Source: Liolophura sinensis (lineage: Eukaryota > Mollusca > Polyplacophora > Chitonida > Chitonidae). From it: DNA of 64,000 bases. The position numbers were made by a program, and so were the translations under genes. The DNA lies in assembly GCF_032854445.1 (NCBI RefSeq), contig NC_088304.1, positions 2,604,001 to 2,668,000 of the forward strand, read 5' to 3'. Positions 1-12,410 of the stretch are shown piece after piece (position 1 is the first letter of the stretch; every line of letters begins with the position of its first letter). The notes under the pieces were generated by a model. That model did not search any database. It was not told where the DNA came from and saw only the letters and a program-made list of their open reading frames with translations.

Positions 1-436
1 ATACTGTACTTTGCACTATACTATACACTATACTATACTACACCATTCTATATATTATACTACATTGTACTACACTGTACTACACTATACCATACTACAC
101 TATACTAAACTACACTACATTACATTGCACTACACTACACTACACTACAATATACTACACTACAATATGCTACACTACAATATATTACCGTATACTAAAC
201 ACTATGCTGTGCTGTGCTGTGCCTGCCATGCCATGCCATCCCATGCCCTGCTATGTTATGCTATGCTATGCTGGGCTATTACATGCTAAGTATGCTATGT
301 CATGCCATGCCATGCCATGCCATGCCATGCCATGCTATGCCATGCTGCGCTATGCTGGGCTATGCTGTGCTATGCTGTGCTATGCTATGTTATACTATAC
401 GATACTGTTACATTATACTACACATCAATAACGCCA
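1..436. repeat. Pentanucleotide satellite (ACTAT/ACTAC, then TGCTA/CATGC variants)
   Basis: Nearly every base falls in a five-base repeat. The unit drifts along the array from ACTAT and ACTAC (1-195) to ATGCC and ATGCT (about 215-390). All frames stay open over long stretches because 15 bp equals three units and five codons, which gives meaningless Tyr/Leu/His or Cys/Ala/Met-rich readings. No gene is present. Confidence 0.95.
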
Positions 437-600
437 CTTCAATGCGCATCGACCGTACCTTCCCTGCAGCAACCTGTGGAAGGCCGTGGGCCTCCCCTGG
501 GCTCTGCGCGGTTTCCTCCAACCATTATGCCTGCCGCCGTCGTATAAGTGAAATATTCTTGAGAACGGCTTAAAACACTAATCGAATAAATAAAAAAATA
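437..600 (+). mobile_element. SINE-B 3' part (AATAAATAAA tail)
   Basis: This is a 5'-truncated copy of a repeat seen many times in the window. It contains the hallmark CCTGCCGCCGTCGTATAAGT followed by GAAATATTCTTGAGA and an AATCGAATAAATAAA tail. Fuller copies at 59571-59806 and 60530-60775 show a tRNA-like head, so the family is a tRNA-derived SINE. The family name is not assigned; it resembles repeats common in molluscan genomes. Confidence 0.7.
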
Positions 601-662
601 AATGCAAAAACGGCTATGGAAAAATATACTACTATACTACACGACAATTCACTATACTATTC

Positions 663-805
663 AAGTCCAGTTCATGCTGGCTTCCTCTACGGCCGTACGT
701 AGAAAGAACTGACAGCAACCTGCGTATGATTGTGGGATTTCCACTGCTCTGCCCGGTCGAAGTACGGCGTAAAACACCAATCAAATAAAAAAATATATAC
801 GCTAC
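663..805 (+). mobile_element. SINE-B 3' part, truncated copy
   Basis: The middle of SINE-B is recognisable (CAAGTCCAGTTCATGCTGGC, then CTCTACGGCCGTACGTAGAA), followed by a shortened tail with CGTAAAACACCAATCAAATA. The copy has lost the stretch around the conserved CCACCATAATGCTGGCC. It sits inside the pentanucleotide satellite, so the satellite was present before or grew around the insertion. Confidence 0.65.
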
Positions 806-2175
806 ACTATACCTATACTATACTATCATATGCTATACTATACTATACTATACTATACTTATACTACACTACAGTATACCACACTACACTACACTACACT
901 ACACTAAACTACAATATACTTTAATATATCATACTATACTATACTATTCTTTACAAGATTAGACTAGACCAGACCAGACTAGACTAGACAACACCACACC
1001 ACACCACACTATTGTTCTATACTATACCACACTACACTTCTACTACACTACACTACACTACACTTATACTACACTTATACTACACCATACTATACTTCTA
1101 CTATAATACACTACACTATACTTATACTATGCTATACTATACTACACTATACTTATACTACACTACACTACACTATACTTGTACTACACTACACTTCACC
1201 ACACTACACTATACTTTAGTATACTATTCTCTACTCTACTCTACTACACTCTGCTACACTCTACTCTACGCTACGCTACACTACACTACACTACACTTTA
1301 ATATACCATACTATACCATACCATACTATACTATAATATAATATACTATACTTCTACTGCACTACAATTATAATACACTTATACTACACCACACTATACT
1401 TCTACTATACTACACTACACTACACTACACTATACTAACTCTATGCTATACTATACTACACTACACTACACTATACTATACTTAAACTACACTACACTAC
1501 ACTTCACGTTACCACACAACACTATACCTCAAGACACCTTAATATACCATACTATACTATACCTTAAGATACCTTTATATACCATACTATACTATACCTT
1601 AGGATACCTTAATATACCATACTGTACTATACCTTAAGATACCTTAATATACCATACTATACTATACCTTAATATACCATACTATACTATACCTTAAGAT
1701 ATCTTAATATACCATACTATACCATACCATACCATATCATACCACACTATACTATACTATACTATACTATACTATACTATACTATGCTATACTATACTAT
1801 GCTATACTATACTATGCTACACCACACTATACTTTTACTACATTTATTCTACACCACACTATACTTCTACTATAATACACTATACTACACTATACTTATA
1901 CTATGCTATGCTATACTACACTACACTACACTATACTAATACTTTTGTATACCATACTATACTACACTTTACTATACTCTTCACGGCTCTACTATACTCT
2001 AGTCTACTCTACTCTACAATAGTCTACTCTACTGTAGTCTAGTCTACTCTAGTCTAGTCTACTCTAGTCTAGTCCACTCTAGTCTACTCTACTCTAGCTA
2101 CACACTACACCACACTATATTATACCATACCATACTATACTATACTATACTATACTATACTATACTATACTATAC
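806..2175. repeat. Pentanucleotide satellite
   Basis: This is a continuous array of ACTAT, ACTAC, ACTTA and CCATA pentamers. A TCTAG/TCTAC-rich patch occurs at about 1985-2100. Between about 1540 and 1730 a secondary repeat of roughly 50 bp (ACCTTAAGATACCTTAATAT) is superimposed on the pentamer pattern. There is no coding signal. Confidence 0.95.
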
Positions 2176-2835
2176 TTATAAGTATAAACGTCAAGTCCGA
2201 CATTCCTATACCATTCGTAGTCCGTAAAGGGCGTTCCAAGTCGATAATCGCAAGATCCATTTCCACAACAACGTTTAACACTATCTCCCGAAGACAAAGG
2301 TATGTAAGAAATTATAGCCTACAAATAAGAAATAAAGCCGGTAACACACAAGAGAGAAGCGGTCATCAATTTTCAATGATGCCGGGCAGACAATGAATAT
2401 TCCAGGCATGAATTCCATATCAAAGTTCAAATTCGTAGTCCGTGAATGAGTTCCATGTCAAATAACAGCTAAACAAGTATCTCAGTCGCGCTTTCATTGC
2501 CACTGTTCATAAAGGCATCATGCTGATGTAATTAGCATGGCTACCTTTACGGCCCCTAGCCCCAGGTTAAGCGGTATTAGATACAGTTTGAAAATGACGA
2601 GCATTACAGACCCTAACCGATCAGATTATGATTCAAAAGTAACGGACGATTACGTCTTTCCCGTTGATATGTAAAGCTCTCATGCTACAAGAGGCGCCAT
2701 CTATGGTGTTACACATGACACACAAGATAGACGGTTACACTGGGTAACCAGCGCCATCTATGTTGTTAAATACCATGTACGTGATAGATATGTACATAGG
2801 GATAACAGCGACGTCTATGTGGTTGATAACAGCGC
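2176..2835. other. Unique noncoding spacer inside the satellite
   Basis: About 650 bp of ordinary-complexity DNA with no convincing ORF. Its last 150 bp contain a diverged internal repetition of the type GATAACAGCG(A/C)CGTCT, seen at about 2735-2840. The stretch 2235-2400 loosely resembles 35790-35950 (shared GTTCCAAG and ATAATCGC-like words, then TGTAAGAAAT), so it may be part of an old dispersed repeat. Confidence 0.5.
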
Positions 2836-3985
2836 CGTCTGTACCATACTATGCTATACAACACTATACTATACCATACTATACTATACTATTCTGTACT
2901 ATACTATTCTATACTATACTATCTAGACTGGACTATACTAGACTATATTACCCTCCACTACACTACACTACAATACAATACACTACACTACACTACACTA
3001 CACTACACTATACTATACTTTGCTATACTATACTATACTATACTTTACTATACTATACCATACCATACCATACCATACTATATTATACCATACTATGCTA
3101 TACTATACTATACTATACTATACTATACTATACCATACTACAAGACACTACACTTATACTACACCACACTATACTTCTACTATTATACACTATACTACAC
3201 TATACTTATACTATGCTATACTATACTGTACTACACTACACTATACTTTTACTACACTACACTTAACTTCACCACACTAAAGCATACTTTACTATACTAT
3301 ACTATACTATACTGTACTGTACTGTACTGTACTGTACTGTACTGTACTGTACTGTACTGTACTGTACTGTACTCACTACACTGTACTGTACTGTACTGTA
3401 CTGTACTGTGCTGTACTGTACTATACTATACTATACTATACTTTACTATACTATACCATGCCATAGGATACCATACCATACCATACCATACTATACTATA
3501 CTATACTATACTACACGACACTACACTTAAACTACACCACACTATACTTGTACTATTATGCACTATACTACACTATACTTTTACTACACTACACTCAACT
3601 TCACCACACTACAGCATACTTTAGTATACCATACTATACTACACTTTAATATACCATACTATGCTATGCTATGCTATGCTATACTATACACTACACTGCA
3701 ATGCACTGCACTGCACTGTTCTGCACTGCACTATACTATACTGTACTACACTATACTATACTGTACTGTACTGTACTGTACTGTACTGTACTGTATTGTA
3801 CTATCTAGACTGGACTATACTAGACTATACTATACTATGCTATACTACACTACACTACACTACACTACACTACATTACACTACATTACACTACACTACAC
3901 TACACTACACTACATTACACTACACCATACCATACCATACCATACCATACCACACCATACCATACCATACCATACCATGTCCTTG
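2836..3985. repeat. Pentanucleotide satellite with a TGTAC sub-array
   Basis: ACTAT/ACTAC/CCATA pentamers, with a pure TGTAC run at about 3311-3373 and a second at about 3765-3795. From about 3680 to the end this stretch is closely matched by 24050-24360, including the one-off words CTGCACTGTTCTGCACTGCA and TAGACTGGACTATACTAGAC. That marks the left edge of the large duplication. Confidence 0.95.
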
Positions 3986-4403
3986 TCTGGCCGTGGAACT
4001 AGTCTTTGTGCTCTCAGTTTTTATTTAGTGTTTACCCAGTTTGAGGGTGGTGCGACTTTACGTTCTGTCGCTCTTACCTGCAGGACGTATTCACTAGCCT
4101 CTCTGTAAATAGCCTGAATATAGTTTATTGCATTTCCACTTTGTAATGCCGTATCTATTTTGCACTCAGTACCCACACTGTTCCAAACGCATAGTTGTGG
4201 TCCTCTCTTTAGGGTAGTAGTTCTTGCCCTGGCCCACAATGTTGTGGTCAGGGCGAGTAAATAGACCCTTAAGCCTTAAACTTGGAATACAGGGAGGTGT
4301 ACAACCGGTTGATGTATACAAACGGCTGAAGGAGATAGTGGGAAGTGGGCCTAATGTCTTATAGGGACAAATCAATGTCTCTAGAGATGTCTGGAATGTT
4401 ATA

Positions 4404-5765
4404 GTGGCTACGCAAACTGTGAAGGACCAGCTGTGGGCTAGCGGCTTCACATTCAAAGGGGTAGATTGTCCAGTATATGATGTGGAGGAACAAAGGCTCC
4501 TGGTTAGATCTCGATGTCTGATTGAGGTGCCCGATGACACTATTCGAGGTTTGATGTCCCAGTATGGCACGGCCCATCACGTCAGCCGGGAACATTACCT
4601 TTTTGATAGGTCACTTGAGAATGGTATGCGCCGTATTTACATGAGTGGTGTGACCGAGATCATTCTACAATCAATTCCGGTTGGGAATTTTAGAATTCCT
4701 ATGTAGTACAAAGGTCAGGACCGTGCCTGTCACATCTGTGATAGCAAAGAACATTTCAAGGCCGACTGTCCTTTAAAGGATAAATGCCTCAAGTGTAAAC
4801 AGGCAGGCCACTTCCAAAAGGACTGCCCGTTGAGCGATGAAAATGACAATGGCGATAATGACGATAACGATTGCAATGATAATGATGATGATGATAAAGA
4901 CAGTAATAATTATGAAGTTGAAGGTGACAATAAAGATGAGAATGAAGGTCGAGGAGATGATGATGGTAATTATAGTGAGGGACATGGGGATGATGTGGAA
5001 ATTGGGGTTTCTGGCGAGTCTGTTCCTTCCAGTCAATAAAATAAGGGGACTTCGGATAACTCTGCTGCTGACAACGAGGAAGCTGGAGAGTGGCAAGTTG
5101 TCACTAACTCCATGTCCTCCAGCAAAAAGATTCGAAATAAGCGCATTGATGATACAAATAAGGTCAGGAACTTAAGCGAATCGCCAGTAGTAGGTGGGCC
5201 CCAGAGCCTTTGCGAGGCATCTCAGACGTCAAATAGCCCGGAGTGGGTTGTCGGTATGAGTCAAATCTCGAATTCCTCCTCACCCCCTAGATCGTCAGAA
5301 ATTTCGAATACTACGCCATCCTGCATTAAGGAGACGCAAACCAGTAGCGTGACCCCCTCCAAAGGTGCACTTGGTAAGAGCCCGTCCTTATGGGGTAGCA
5401 CGCTCAGCCCTGACCCATCTACAATGTCACAGTTAGACACTAGAGATATAGCAGATTGTCTTGATCCTCAGAGAAGCTCTCAGCAATCTGATATGTCTAG
5501 GGCTGGCGGAGAATCCAATACGGAGGAATCTCTTTCGGAAATGGATGCATCCGAAGACTTGCCTGCCTATACCAGTGGCAAGGGTGAGGTCTTGGTACCT
5601 GTCTCAACATTCCTGGGGTCGTATTATCGCACATTGCGACACGATTCTAAAGTTGACAAGGTTAAAAAGCAGAGGAAGTTGATAACGTTGTCACAGGAGG
5701 ATTTTGCTGAACGTAGGGCAGCGATGTATAAAATGTCCAGGAAAAAAAAAACAAGTAAATATTAA
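4404..5765 (+). pseudogene. LINE copy 1 ORF1 (gag-like RNA-binding protein), broken
   Basis: The reading frame gives an RNA-binding type N-terminal part, then two adjacent zinc knuckles of the form CX2CX4HX4C (CHICDSKEHFKADC and CLKCKQAGHFQKDC) at about 4730-4830. A strongly acidic Asp/Asn/Glu-rich linker follows (about 4835-5036), then a Ser-rich tail ending in a basic KKQRK and SRKKKTSKY segment. In-frame stops interrupt it before the knuckles (TAG at 4704-4706) and after the acidic linker (TAA at 5037-5039). In LINEs of this type ORF1 coats the RNA. The stop before the knuckles is private to copy 1, since copy 2 reads TGG there. Confidence 0.75.
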
Positions 5766-5767
5766 TA

Positions 5768-8700
5768 ATGGCTACTACAAAGATCTTACAGTGGAACTGT
5801 AGAGGATTGAGGTGTAACCTCGCAGAGCTCCAGATGTTAGCTCAAGACCTCAATCCTATAGCTTTTAGCTTGCAGGAAACTCTAATGACTGATCCTAGTT
5901 ATCAATGTCGAGGTTATGTATCTCATCACGCTGTTGCCACGTCTACGAATGGAAAGGCATCAGGCGGTTCTTCTCTTTTGATCAGGCAGGGCGGTGGCGG
6001 TGCGTATCACACTGGGTATAGTGTTAGCAATCTGTTCTATTTATATACCACCTTCTTCTACTCTTCACCAACAAGAGCTGCAAAATTTATATGATCAATT
6101 ACCTAAACCGTGTCTTCTTTTGGGTGACTTTAATGCCCACAGTGTTCTCTGGGGTGACTCTGAACGTAACCAGAAAGGCTCTGTATTGGAGGATTTTATA
6201 TCTAATAACTCTCTATGCGTCTTAAATGATGGCACACATACTTACATTCATCCTGCAAAGGGCACTTATTCGGTCTTTGATTTGGCTCTGGCTGATGCAG
6301 GGCTAAGGTCGGAATTCAGCTGGAGCGTCCATGGTGATCTGTGCGGAAGCGACCACTTCCCCACCATACTTACCCTTGAGGAGCCGATATCTTCCTCCCT
6401 TCCACGCTTTAATTATGATAAAGCAGACTGGCCCCACTTTGCTGTTCTGTGTGGTGAAACACTTACTAGCGACCTTTTTCTTCATGCAGTTGATCCTGTC
6501 CAGTTATTCTCGGATCAGCTAATCGATATAGCTTCCAAATGTATCCCGAAATCATGTGCAGTTCCCCGTATTAAGAAACCGTGGTTCACGGAAGACTGTA
6601 AACGAGCTAGGCGTTTCAGAAAACGTGCTGAGCGCGTGTACCGATGTAGACCATCTCCCGGTAATTTTTTAGACGATGTTAGGCGTAGTCGAACTAAAGC
6701 CCGTAGGACTATCAAACAGTCCAAACGTGACTCTTGGAAACGTTATGTTTCTAAGATTAATCATCGTACCCCTATGTCAAAAGTCTGGAATATGATCCAA
6801 CGCATCAAAGGCAAGGGATCCAATGTTACTGTCAATCATCTTAAAGACGGGAATAATTCTTTGACAGAAAAACCTGACATATCCAATAGGTTGGGCGCTT
6901 CTTTTGCGCACCATTCGTCTTCAGATAATTACTTGCCTCAGGTCCAGCGGAACAAGGAACGGAACGAGGCAAGTCCTCTTGATCCTCAAATGAAGAATCC
7001 TACAATGCTACATTTTCTCTACATGAACTATCCGCATCCCTGAGCAAGACCCATAACTCAGCTCCAGGACCAGACGATATCCACTATCAGCTTTTACGAC
7101 ACCTTCCAGAATCTTCGTTGAGGGTGCTTCTCGGAATTTTTAAAACCATTTGGATTTCCGGAAATTTTCCTGCCTCATGGCAAAACGCTATTATTGTCCC
7201 CATCCTAAAGCCCGGAAAGGATTCTACCGATCCAAATAACTATCGTCCTATTTCCTTAACCAGTTGTGTATGCAAGACTATGGAGAGGATGATTAACGAT
7301 CGCTTAGTCTGGTTTTTGTAGACTAACGAGTTGATAAGCGACATTCAATGTGGATTTCGAATCCACAAAAGAATCGCAGTACTGTTGATCATCTTGTTCG
7401 TCTAGAATCCTTTATTAAGAACGGTATCGTTAATCGTGACCCTGTCCTATCTGTCTTTTTTGAGCTGGAAAAGGCATATGACACTACTTGGAAATATGGC
7501 ATTATGAAAGATATGCATGGATTTGGACTTAGAGGTCGGCTTCCTGACTTTATTCGTAAATTCTTAGACCATCGACACTTCCAAGTTCGGGTTGGGGCTA
7601 CCCTATCTGACTACTTTGAACAAGATTAGTGAGTTCCTCAAGGAAGCATTTTATCAGTTACTCTCTTTAGCATTAAGATTAATAGCCTTGCCAGAGTTTT
7701 ATCTCCTGGTATGAATGCGTCCCTTTTTGTGGACGATCTTGGTATCTCTTGTCGAGGCAAAGGTATGAACACTATTTAGAGACAGCTGCAGCTTTGTCTT
7801 AATAAAATCCATGCCTGGGCACTGGAGAACGGATTTAAGTTCTCCAAGTCGAAGACTAACTGTGTACACTTTTGTCGGAAGTACTTCCCCCATGAAGACC
7901 CCAAGGTATTTTTAGATTGGTCCCCCATCAAGGTTGTGCCGAAGGCAAAATTCCTCGGGGTGATCTTCGATAAGCACCTTACATTTAAATCTCACATTAA
8001 TTATCTTAGAGCCAGATGCCTAAAGGAGCTTTGTATTTTGAAGGTTGTCTCTAGTGCTCGATGACCCTACTTTAGCTCTATCGAGCACTTATTTGTTCTC
8101 AACTAGACTATGCCTGCAGTGGCTATGGAGGTGCGTCACGCTCCCAATTGAAGAAACTCAATACTGTATATCACCAGGCCTTACGGTTGTGCTTAGGTGC
8201 TTTCCGCGCCTGTCCTGTGGAGAGTCTGTATGTTGAGGCAATCGAGCCTCCATTGGAGCTTCGAAGAACTAAACTATCTTTACAGTATATCACGAAGCTT
8301 AGACCCAATCCATCCAATCCAGCCTTTGATTGTGTCTTCCATCCGGAATTTGAAGACTTATATGCTCAGAGGCCATCCATTGTTCCTCTACTGGGTGTCC
8401 GCATCCAGGAACATGTGCAAGCAGCTAGAGTTGGGCTGGATCCAGGAACAACCACCGTGGTTATGTGCTGAGCCTCAGGTTGATACCTCGCTCTCCTCCC
8501 TAAAGAAATCTTCCACCAATCCTCTTGTATACCAACAGGAGTTTAGTAATATGTGCTCAAAGTAACCATTTTATCACCGTATATTCACTAACGGTTACAA
8601 GGATGATGATGGCGTGGCTTCTGCCGCTGTCCTTGGGCCCAGAACCATTTCAACTCGGTTTCCAAATTCCTGCTCTGTATTTACTGCGGAAGCCAAGGCA

Positions 8701-9174
8701 ATTTTGTGCGCACTCCGGTACATACCAGATCTCGGAGATGGCAGATTTCTCATCCGCTCTGACTCCCTTTCCTGCCTCCAGGCAATTCGGACTAGTTCGC
8801 CTGTACATTCAGACATTCTGTCTATCAGGGAGATGTTCAAACAACTTAATGAAGATTTTATCATTGTCTTTTGTTGGGTGCCCGGGCATATGGGCATCCC
8901 AGGGAATACTGCTGCAGATGAAGCCGCTAAGGCGGCTCTGCATTCCGTTACTACCCAAACTGACTTTCCGTATTCGGACTTGCGTTCACTTATTTGCTCC
9001 TATATCAAGCGTTTGTTTCAGGCTCAATGGGATGACCGGACAACCAACAAACTCCATGATATTCGTCACTTTGCTGGTCCATCACCTTCCCTTTCACGGC
9101 ATCGTCTCCGCTCTTCCATTTTGAGGAGGTGTCGTATCGGTCACACACGTGCTACGCATGGGTATTTCTTGTAA
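5768..9174 (+). pseudogene. LINE copy 1 ORF2 (endonuclease, reverse transcriptase, RNase H), broken
   Basis: It starts with the APE endonuclease signature KILQWNCRGLR. A deletion of about 41 bp near 5990, relative to copy 2, shifts the frame within the endonuclease. The RT core includes PNNYRPISLTS and the catalytic FVDD box (about 7725-7737). The RNase H domain follows, with SDSLSCLQAI and VPGHMGIPGNTAADE (about 8580-8940). Stops shared with copy 2 include TAG at 7319-7321, TAG at 7777-7779 and TAA at 9172-9174; the TAG at 7627-7629 is private. Beyond the last stop a conserved Cys-rich tail is still readable (CSACDQRFTVKHILLDC). Confidence 0.8.
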
Positions 9175-9596
9175 GGAGAAGATGCTCCTCATTGCTCTGC
9201 TTGTGATCAACGGTTCACAGTCAAGCACATATTGCTTGACTGTGGCAACTTTCCTCCTGCACGAGATTCCTTTTATCACGTGAGCTCTCTTGCAGAACTT
9301 AGAAAGTGTCAATGCTGTAGAAAGTGATACTATTTTTGATTTTCTCTCTACCATTGGTATGACAGGAAAGCTATCATTTTAGACTACCGTCTGTGTTTGT
9401 TATGTGACTTCCGATGTCCTTTTTGACAGACTAGTAAATGAATTATCCCTTGTAGATCGACTACTTGACGTTTTATTGTCGCGATAAAACTAAAATATTG
9501 TTGAAAACGACGATAAAACTTTCACTCACTCATTCAATCCTATACTTCTACTACGCTACACTACACTACACTACACTACACTACACTACGGCCTCT

Positions 9597-10739
9597 CGCC
9601 ACGATGTGCTGTACGTCCCTAGGCTTAACTGCTCCTTTCATCTACTGCCATCGGTCTGTCATCTTCTATCCTTCAATCCAGAAATGCCCCGATCATTTGT
9701 CCGTCATCACTCATATACTTGTTCCACAGCGTCTTTCCATCTGTCTGGCAACGTGTTTCCGTCTGTTCACCACTCATTGTCCCTTTGTCCGTCATTACTC
9801 TGTCAGACCTCATGTTTCCGTCTGTTTACCATTGATTGCCGTCCATTTGTCCATCACCATCCACCTACTTATCCCAGCCCATCCTTCTGTCTATCTGTCA
9901 ACGTGTTTCAACGTCTGTCCATCATCCTGTTTTTCTCTGTTTAACACTGATTGTCCATTTGTCCATCATCACTCATATACTTGTTCCACAGCGTCTTTCC
10001 ATCTGTCTGTCAATGTGTTCCAACGTCTGTCCGTCATCCTGTTTCCGTCTGTTCACCACTCATTGTCCCTTTGTCCGTCATTACTCTGTCAGACCTCGTG
10101 TTTTCGTCTGTTTACCATTGATTGCCGTCCATTTGTCCATCACCATCCACCTACTTATCCCAGCCCGTCCTTCTGTCTATCTGTCAACGTGTTTCAACGT
10201 CTGTCCATCATCCTGTTTCTCTCTGTTTAACACTGATTGTCCATTTGTCCGTCATCACTCATATACTTGTTCCACAGCGTCTTTCCATCTGTCTGTCAAT
10301 GTGTTCCAACGTCTGTCCGTCATCCTGTTTCCGTCTGTTCACCACTCATTGTCCCTTTGTCCGTCATTACTCTGTCAGACCTCGTGTTTTCGTCTGTTTA
10401 CCATTGATTGCCGTCCATTTGTCCATCACCATCCACCTACTTATCTCAGCCCGTCCTTCTGTCTATCTGTCAACGTGTTTCAACGTCTGTCCATCATCCT
10501 GTTTCTCTCTCTTTACCACTGATTGTCCATTTGTCCTTTTGTACGTCATCACCCATCTACTTGTCCCACAGCGTCCTTCCGTCTGTCAGACCTAGTGTTT
10601 CCGACTATTAAGCATTGATTGTCCATTTGTCTGTCATCATCCATCTTCTTGTCCCACCGCGTCTTTCCGTCTGTTGGTCATCGTAGTTCCGTCTATTTAC
10701 CAATGATTTTCCATTTGTCCATCATCATCCATCTACTTG
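9597..10739. repeat. 286-bp tandem repeat (CTGTCCGTC-rich), copy 1
   Basis: The period is 286 bp: the same phrase around GCCGTCCATTTGTCCATCAC recurs at about 9836, 10122 and 10408. Each unit is built from shorter diverged blocks with TGTCCRTTTGTCC and GTCTGTCCGTCATCCTGTTT. The plus strand is pyrimidine-rich and open in all three frames, giving false Cys/Ser/Pro/Leu-rich ORFs. The array is repeated at 32640-33788 with the same period. Confidence 0.85.
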
Positions 10740-10752
10740 TCCTTCCCTCCAC

Positions 10753-11117
10753 ACACCGGCCAGGATAGCTCAGTTGGTAGAGCGTCCGCTTTGAGTGGGC
10801 GGTAGATCCAGTGCCAATCCTGGGTCCGGTCACACTTAAGACCTTAAAAGAGAAAGTTGTAGCTCCAGCATCGCCTTCAGCATTAAGGAAATAGTGCAAC
10901 GACACGTTGACACGTGTCACTATAATGGCGCGGGTCGGGTAAATTACTTACCTTTGGTAAGTCGTCTCAGTGAAGCAGCACTAGATAAAAGAGGGGTGGA
11001 AATCCGTCCTACAACTAGGAGGCACATTACACGTATATGCACTCTCTTGACTCCTTATATGACTGAAAAAATTGTTAACTTTGACGTGAAACCTTAAGCA
11101 CTCACTCACTCACTCAC
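10753..11117 (+). mobile_element. SINE-A, tRNA-derived, full length, copy 1
   Basis: The head resembles a tRNA with a pol III A box (GGATAGCTCAGTTGGTAGAG) and a B-box-like segment (GGTAGATCCAG). A body of about 250 bp and a CACTCACTCACTC tail follow. The element is flanked by a perfect 13-bp target-site duplication, TCCTTCCCTCCAC, at 10740-10752 and 11118-11130. The tail (GACGTGAAACC then CACTCACTCACTC) resembles the 3' end of the LINE in this window (GACGATAAAAC then TCACTCACTC), which suggests that LINE family supplied the machinery. Family name not assigned. Confidence 0.85.
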
Positions 11118-11130
11118 TCCTTCCCTCCAC

Positions 11131-12410
11131 CATTGTCCTTAAACCTTGTTTTATATTTTCATCATGACATTTGCTTTTTACCTGCACATTATTATTTTTT
11201 ATCATCTTTTGCCAGGTAAATATTGTAAGAGACATGTCTTACTTCACTAGTGTTATCAGATAAAGCATGTTATAAATACTTACTGCAAGAGTAAGCTTAC
11301 TCATTCCATGTGGGGTCTGCATTCTTCCTGCTGGTGACCTTCGACTTTCTTAGTTTTGCATCTCCCAAACCTACTTTTTAGTCTAATCACGACCATTACC
11401 TTTTTCTTGCGATGACATATGAACTGAATTTAAAACATTGTGCATTCTGTTACATATCATATTGTACTCTTCATCTTTTTAATGCAAAGTCATACAACTA
11501 TCAACTAACCATTGTGGCCGTAATCAAATAGACTTTAACTGTATCTAATCACAGCTAAATAATGCGACGGCTCGCCATGTCATGTGAAAAGACAATACTG
11601 TGGTCTTAAACAGTGGCCATACTTCTTGTGGTCATTAAACTACTGCTTTCCCGCACAAATTCTTTAAACACTGCCGTCAGTTCATTACGAGGTGCCGTTT
11701 CCATCCGCAATATAGAGCCTAGGAACACAGCTTATGCGACCGAAGCACTAAATACCACAGACACTGGACGGTTGTAGCAGGGATACTACAAAGTTTTGGC
11801 TACAGATATATAATCCAATGTTCCTCTTGCTCTTTGGACAATAATAAAGGCGATGTCACACAGTAGCCTATTTCCTTTCTTAAAACATGTTTTCAAACCA
11901 TATGCTCGCCATTTCGCCAGCATATAAGGTTAAGATTAAATAAATCTGAAGGATATCTTGGCTCCGACATCTGTAGTTTACGGTCTCAGATTGCAGCCCA
12001 TGACCTCCGGGGTCAAGGCCACTGTTAATGATAACGCGGGATGGAATCCAGCCAACCCCGATGATAGTGCACGGGCTCGGTATAAAGATTTGTGGGTATT
12101 TGGCTAGTTGCTGAAATTTCCTCCTTCCGTGATTTCCTCAGCTGTGTCAGTGAAATGAACAACTTAATCCTTAGCTAACAACTGTCAACATAATTTCACC
12201 ATCTTGTTTATTTATTTCGCTCTTGATTTAGGCAATATTCAAGGAATTGCCACATATCGCCATGACGTGTCCCTCATTTGCGTTCAGAAATCACTGTTTA
12301 GATACTCTAAATGCTGGTTTCTGTCTGACCATATGCTCATACAGTCAACCGAATGAGAAAAGCCAGTTCCATGAATAATTTTATGTCTGTGGTTAATACA
12401 TAGAGAGTAG
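11131..12410. other. Noncoding DNA, part of the large duplication
   Basis: No supportable gene. The sequence matches 34178-35457 almost base for base with scattered substitutions and small indels. The match ends abruptly after GTCTGTGGTTAATA, which marks the right edge of the duplicated block. Confidence 0.8.

Larger units (their letters stand above)
3986..9540 (+). mobile_element. LINE copy 1, I/Jockey-superfamily type with RNase H, dead
   Basis: A nearly full-length non-LTR retrotransposon of about 5.5 kb. It has a 5' leader (3986-4400), ORF1 with two CCHC zinc knuckles (about 4404-5765) and ORF2 with APE endonuclease, reverse transcriptase and RNase H (about 5768-9175). The 3' tail ends GATAAAACTTTCACTCACTC ATTC. 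Several in-frame stops and frameshifts make it inactive. The RNase H domain after the RT and the APE endonuclease place it in the I-like group; the exact clade (for example Nimb or I) needs a tree. It sits between pentanucleotide repeats on both sides. Copy 2 at 24361-29960 is nearly identical, with the same flanks on its left and the same disabling stops, so the two arose by DNA duplication and not by two insertions. Confidence 0.85.

Noticed and set aside
11-4028. Many Tyr/Leu/His-rich ORFs up to 257 codons
   Set aside because: They are by-products of the five-base satellite, open in several overlapping frames at once, with no non-repetitive protein sequence.
4773-5096. Ile-rich minus-strand ORF resembling a membrane protein (also 25156-25479)
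   Set aside because: It is antisense to the Asp/Asn-rich linker of LINE ORF1; ATC/ATT codons arise from GAT/AAT on the other strand.
9465-10611. Cys/Ser/Pro-rich ORFs over the 286-bp array (also 32533-33735)
   Set aside because: All three plus-strand frames are open because of pyrimidine-rich repetition; there is no start context or domain.
10756-10840. Functional tRNA gene
   Set aside because: The A and B box-like segments belong to a SINE with a body, tail and target-site duplication; the cloverleaf does not close properly.
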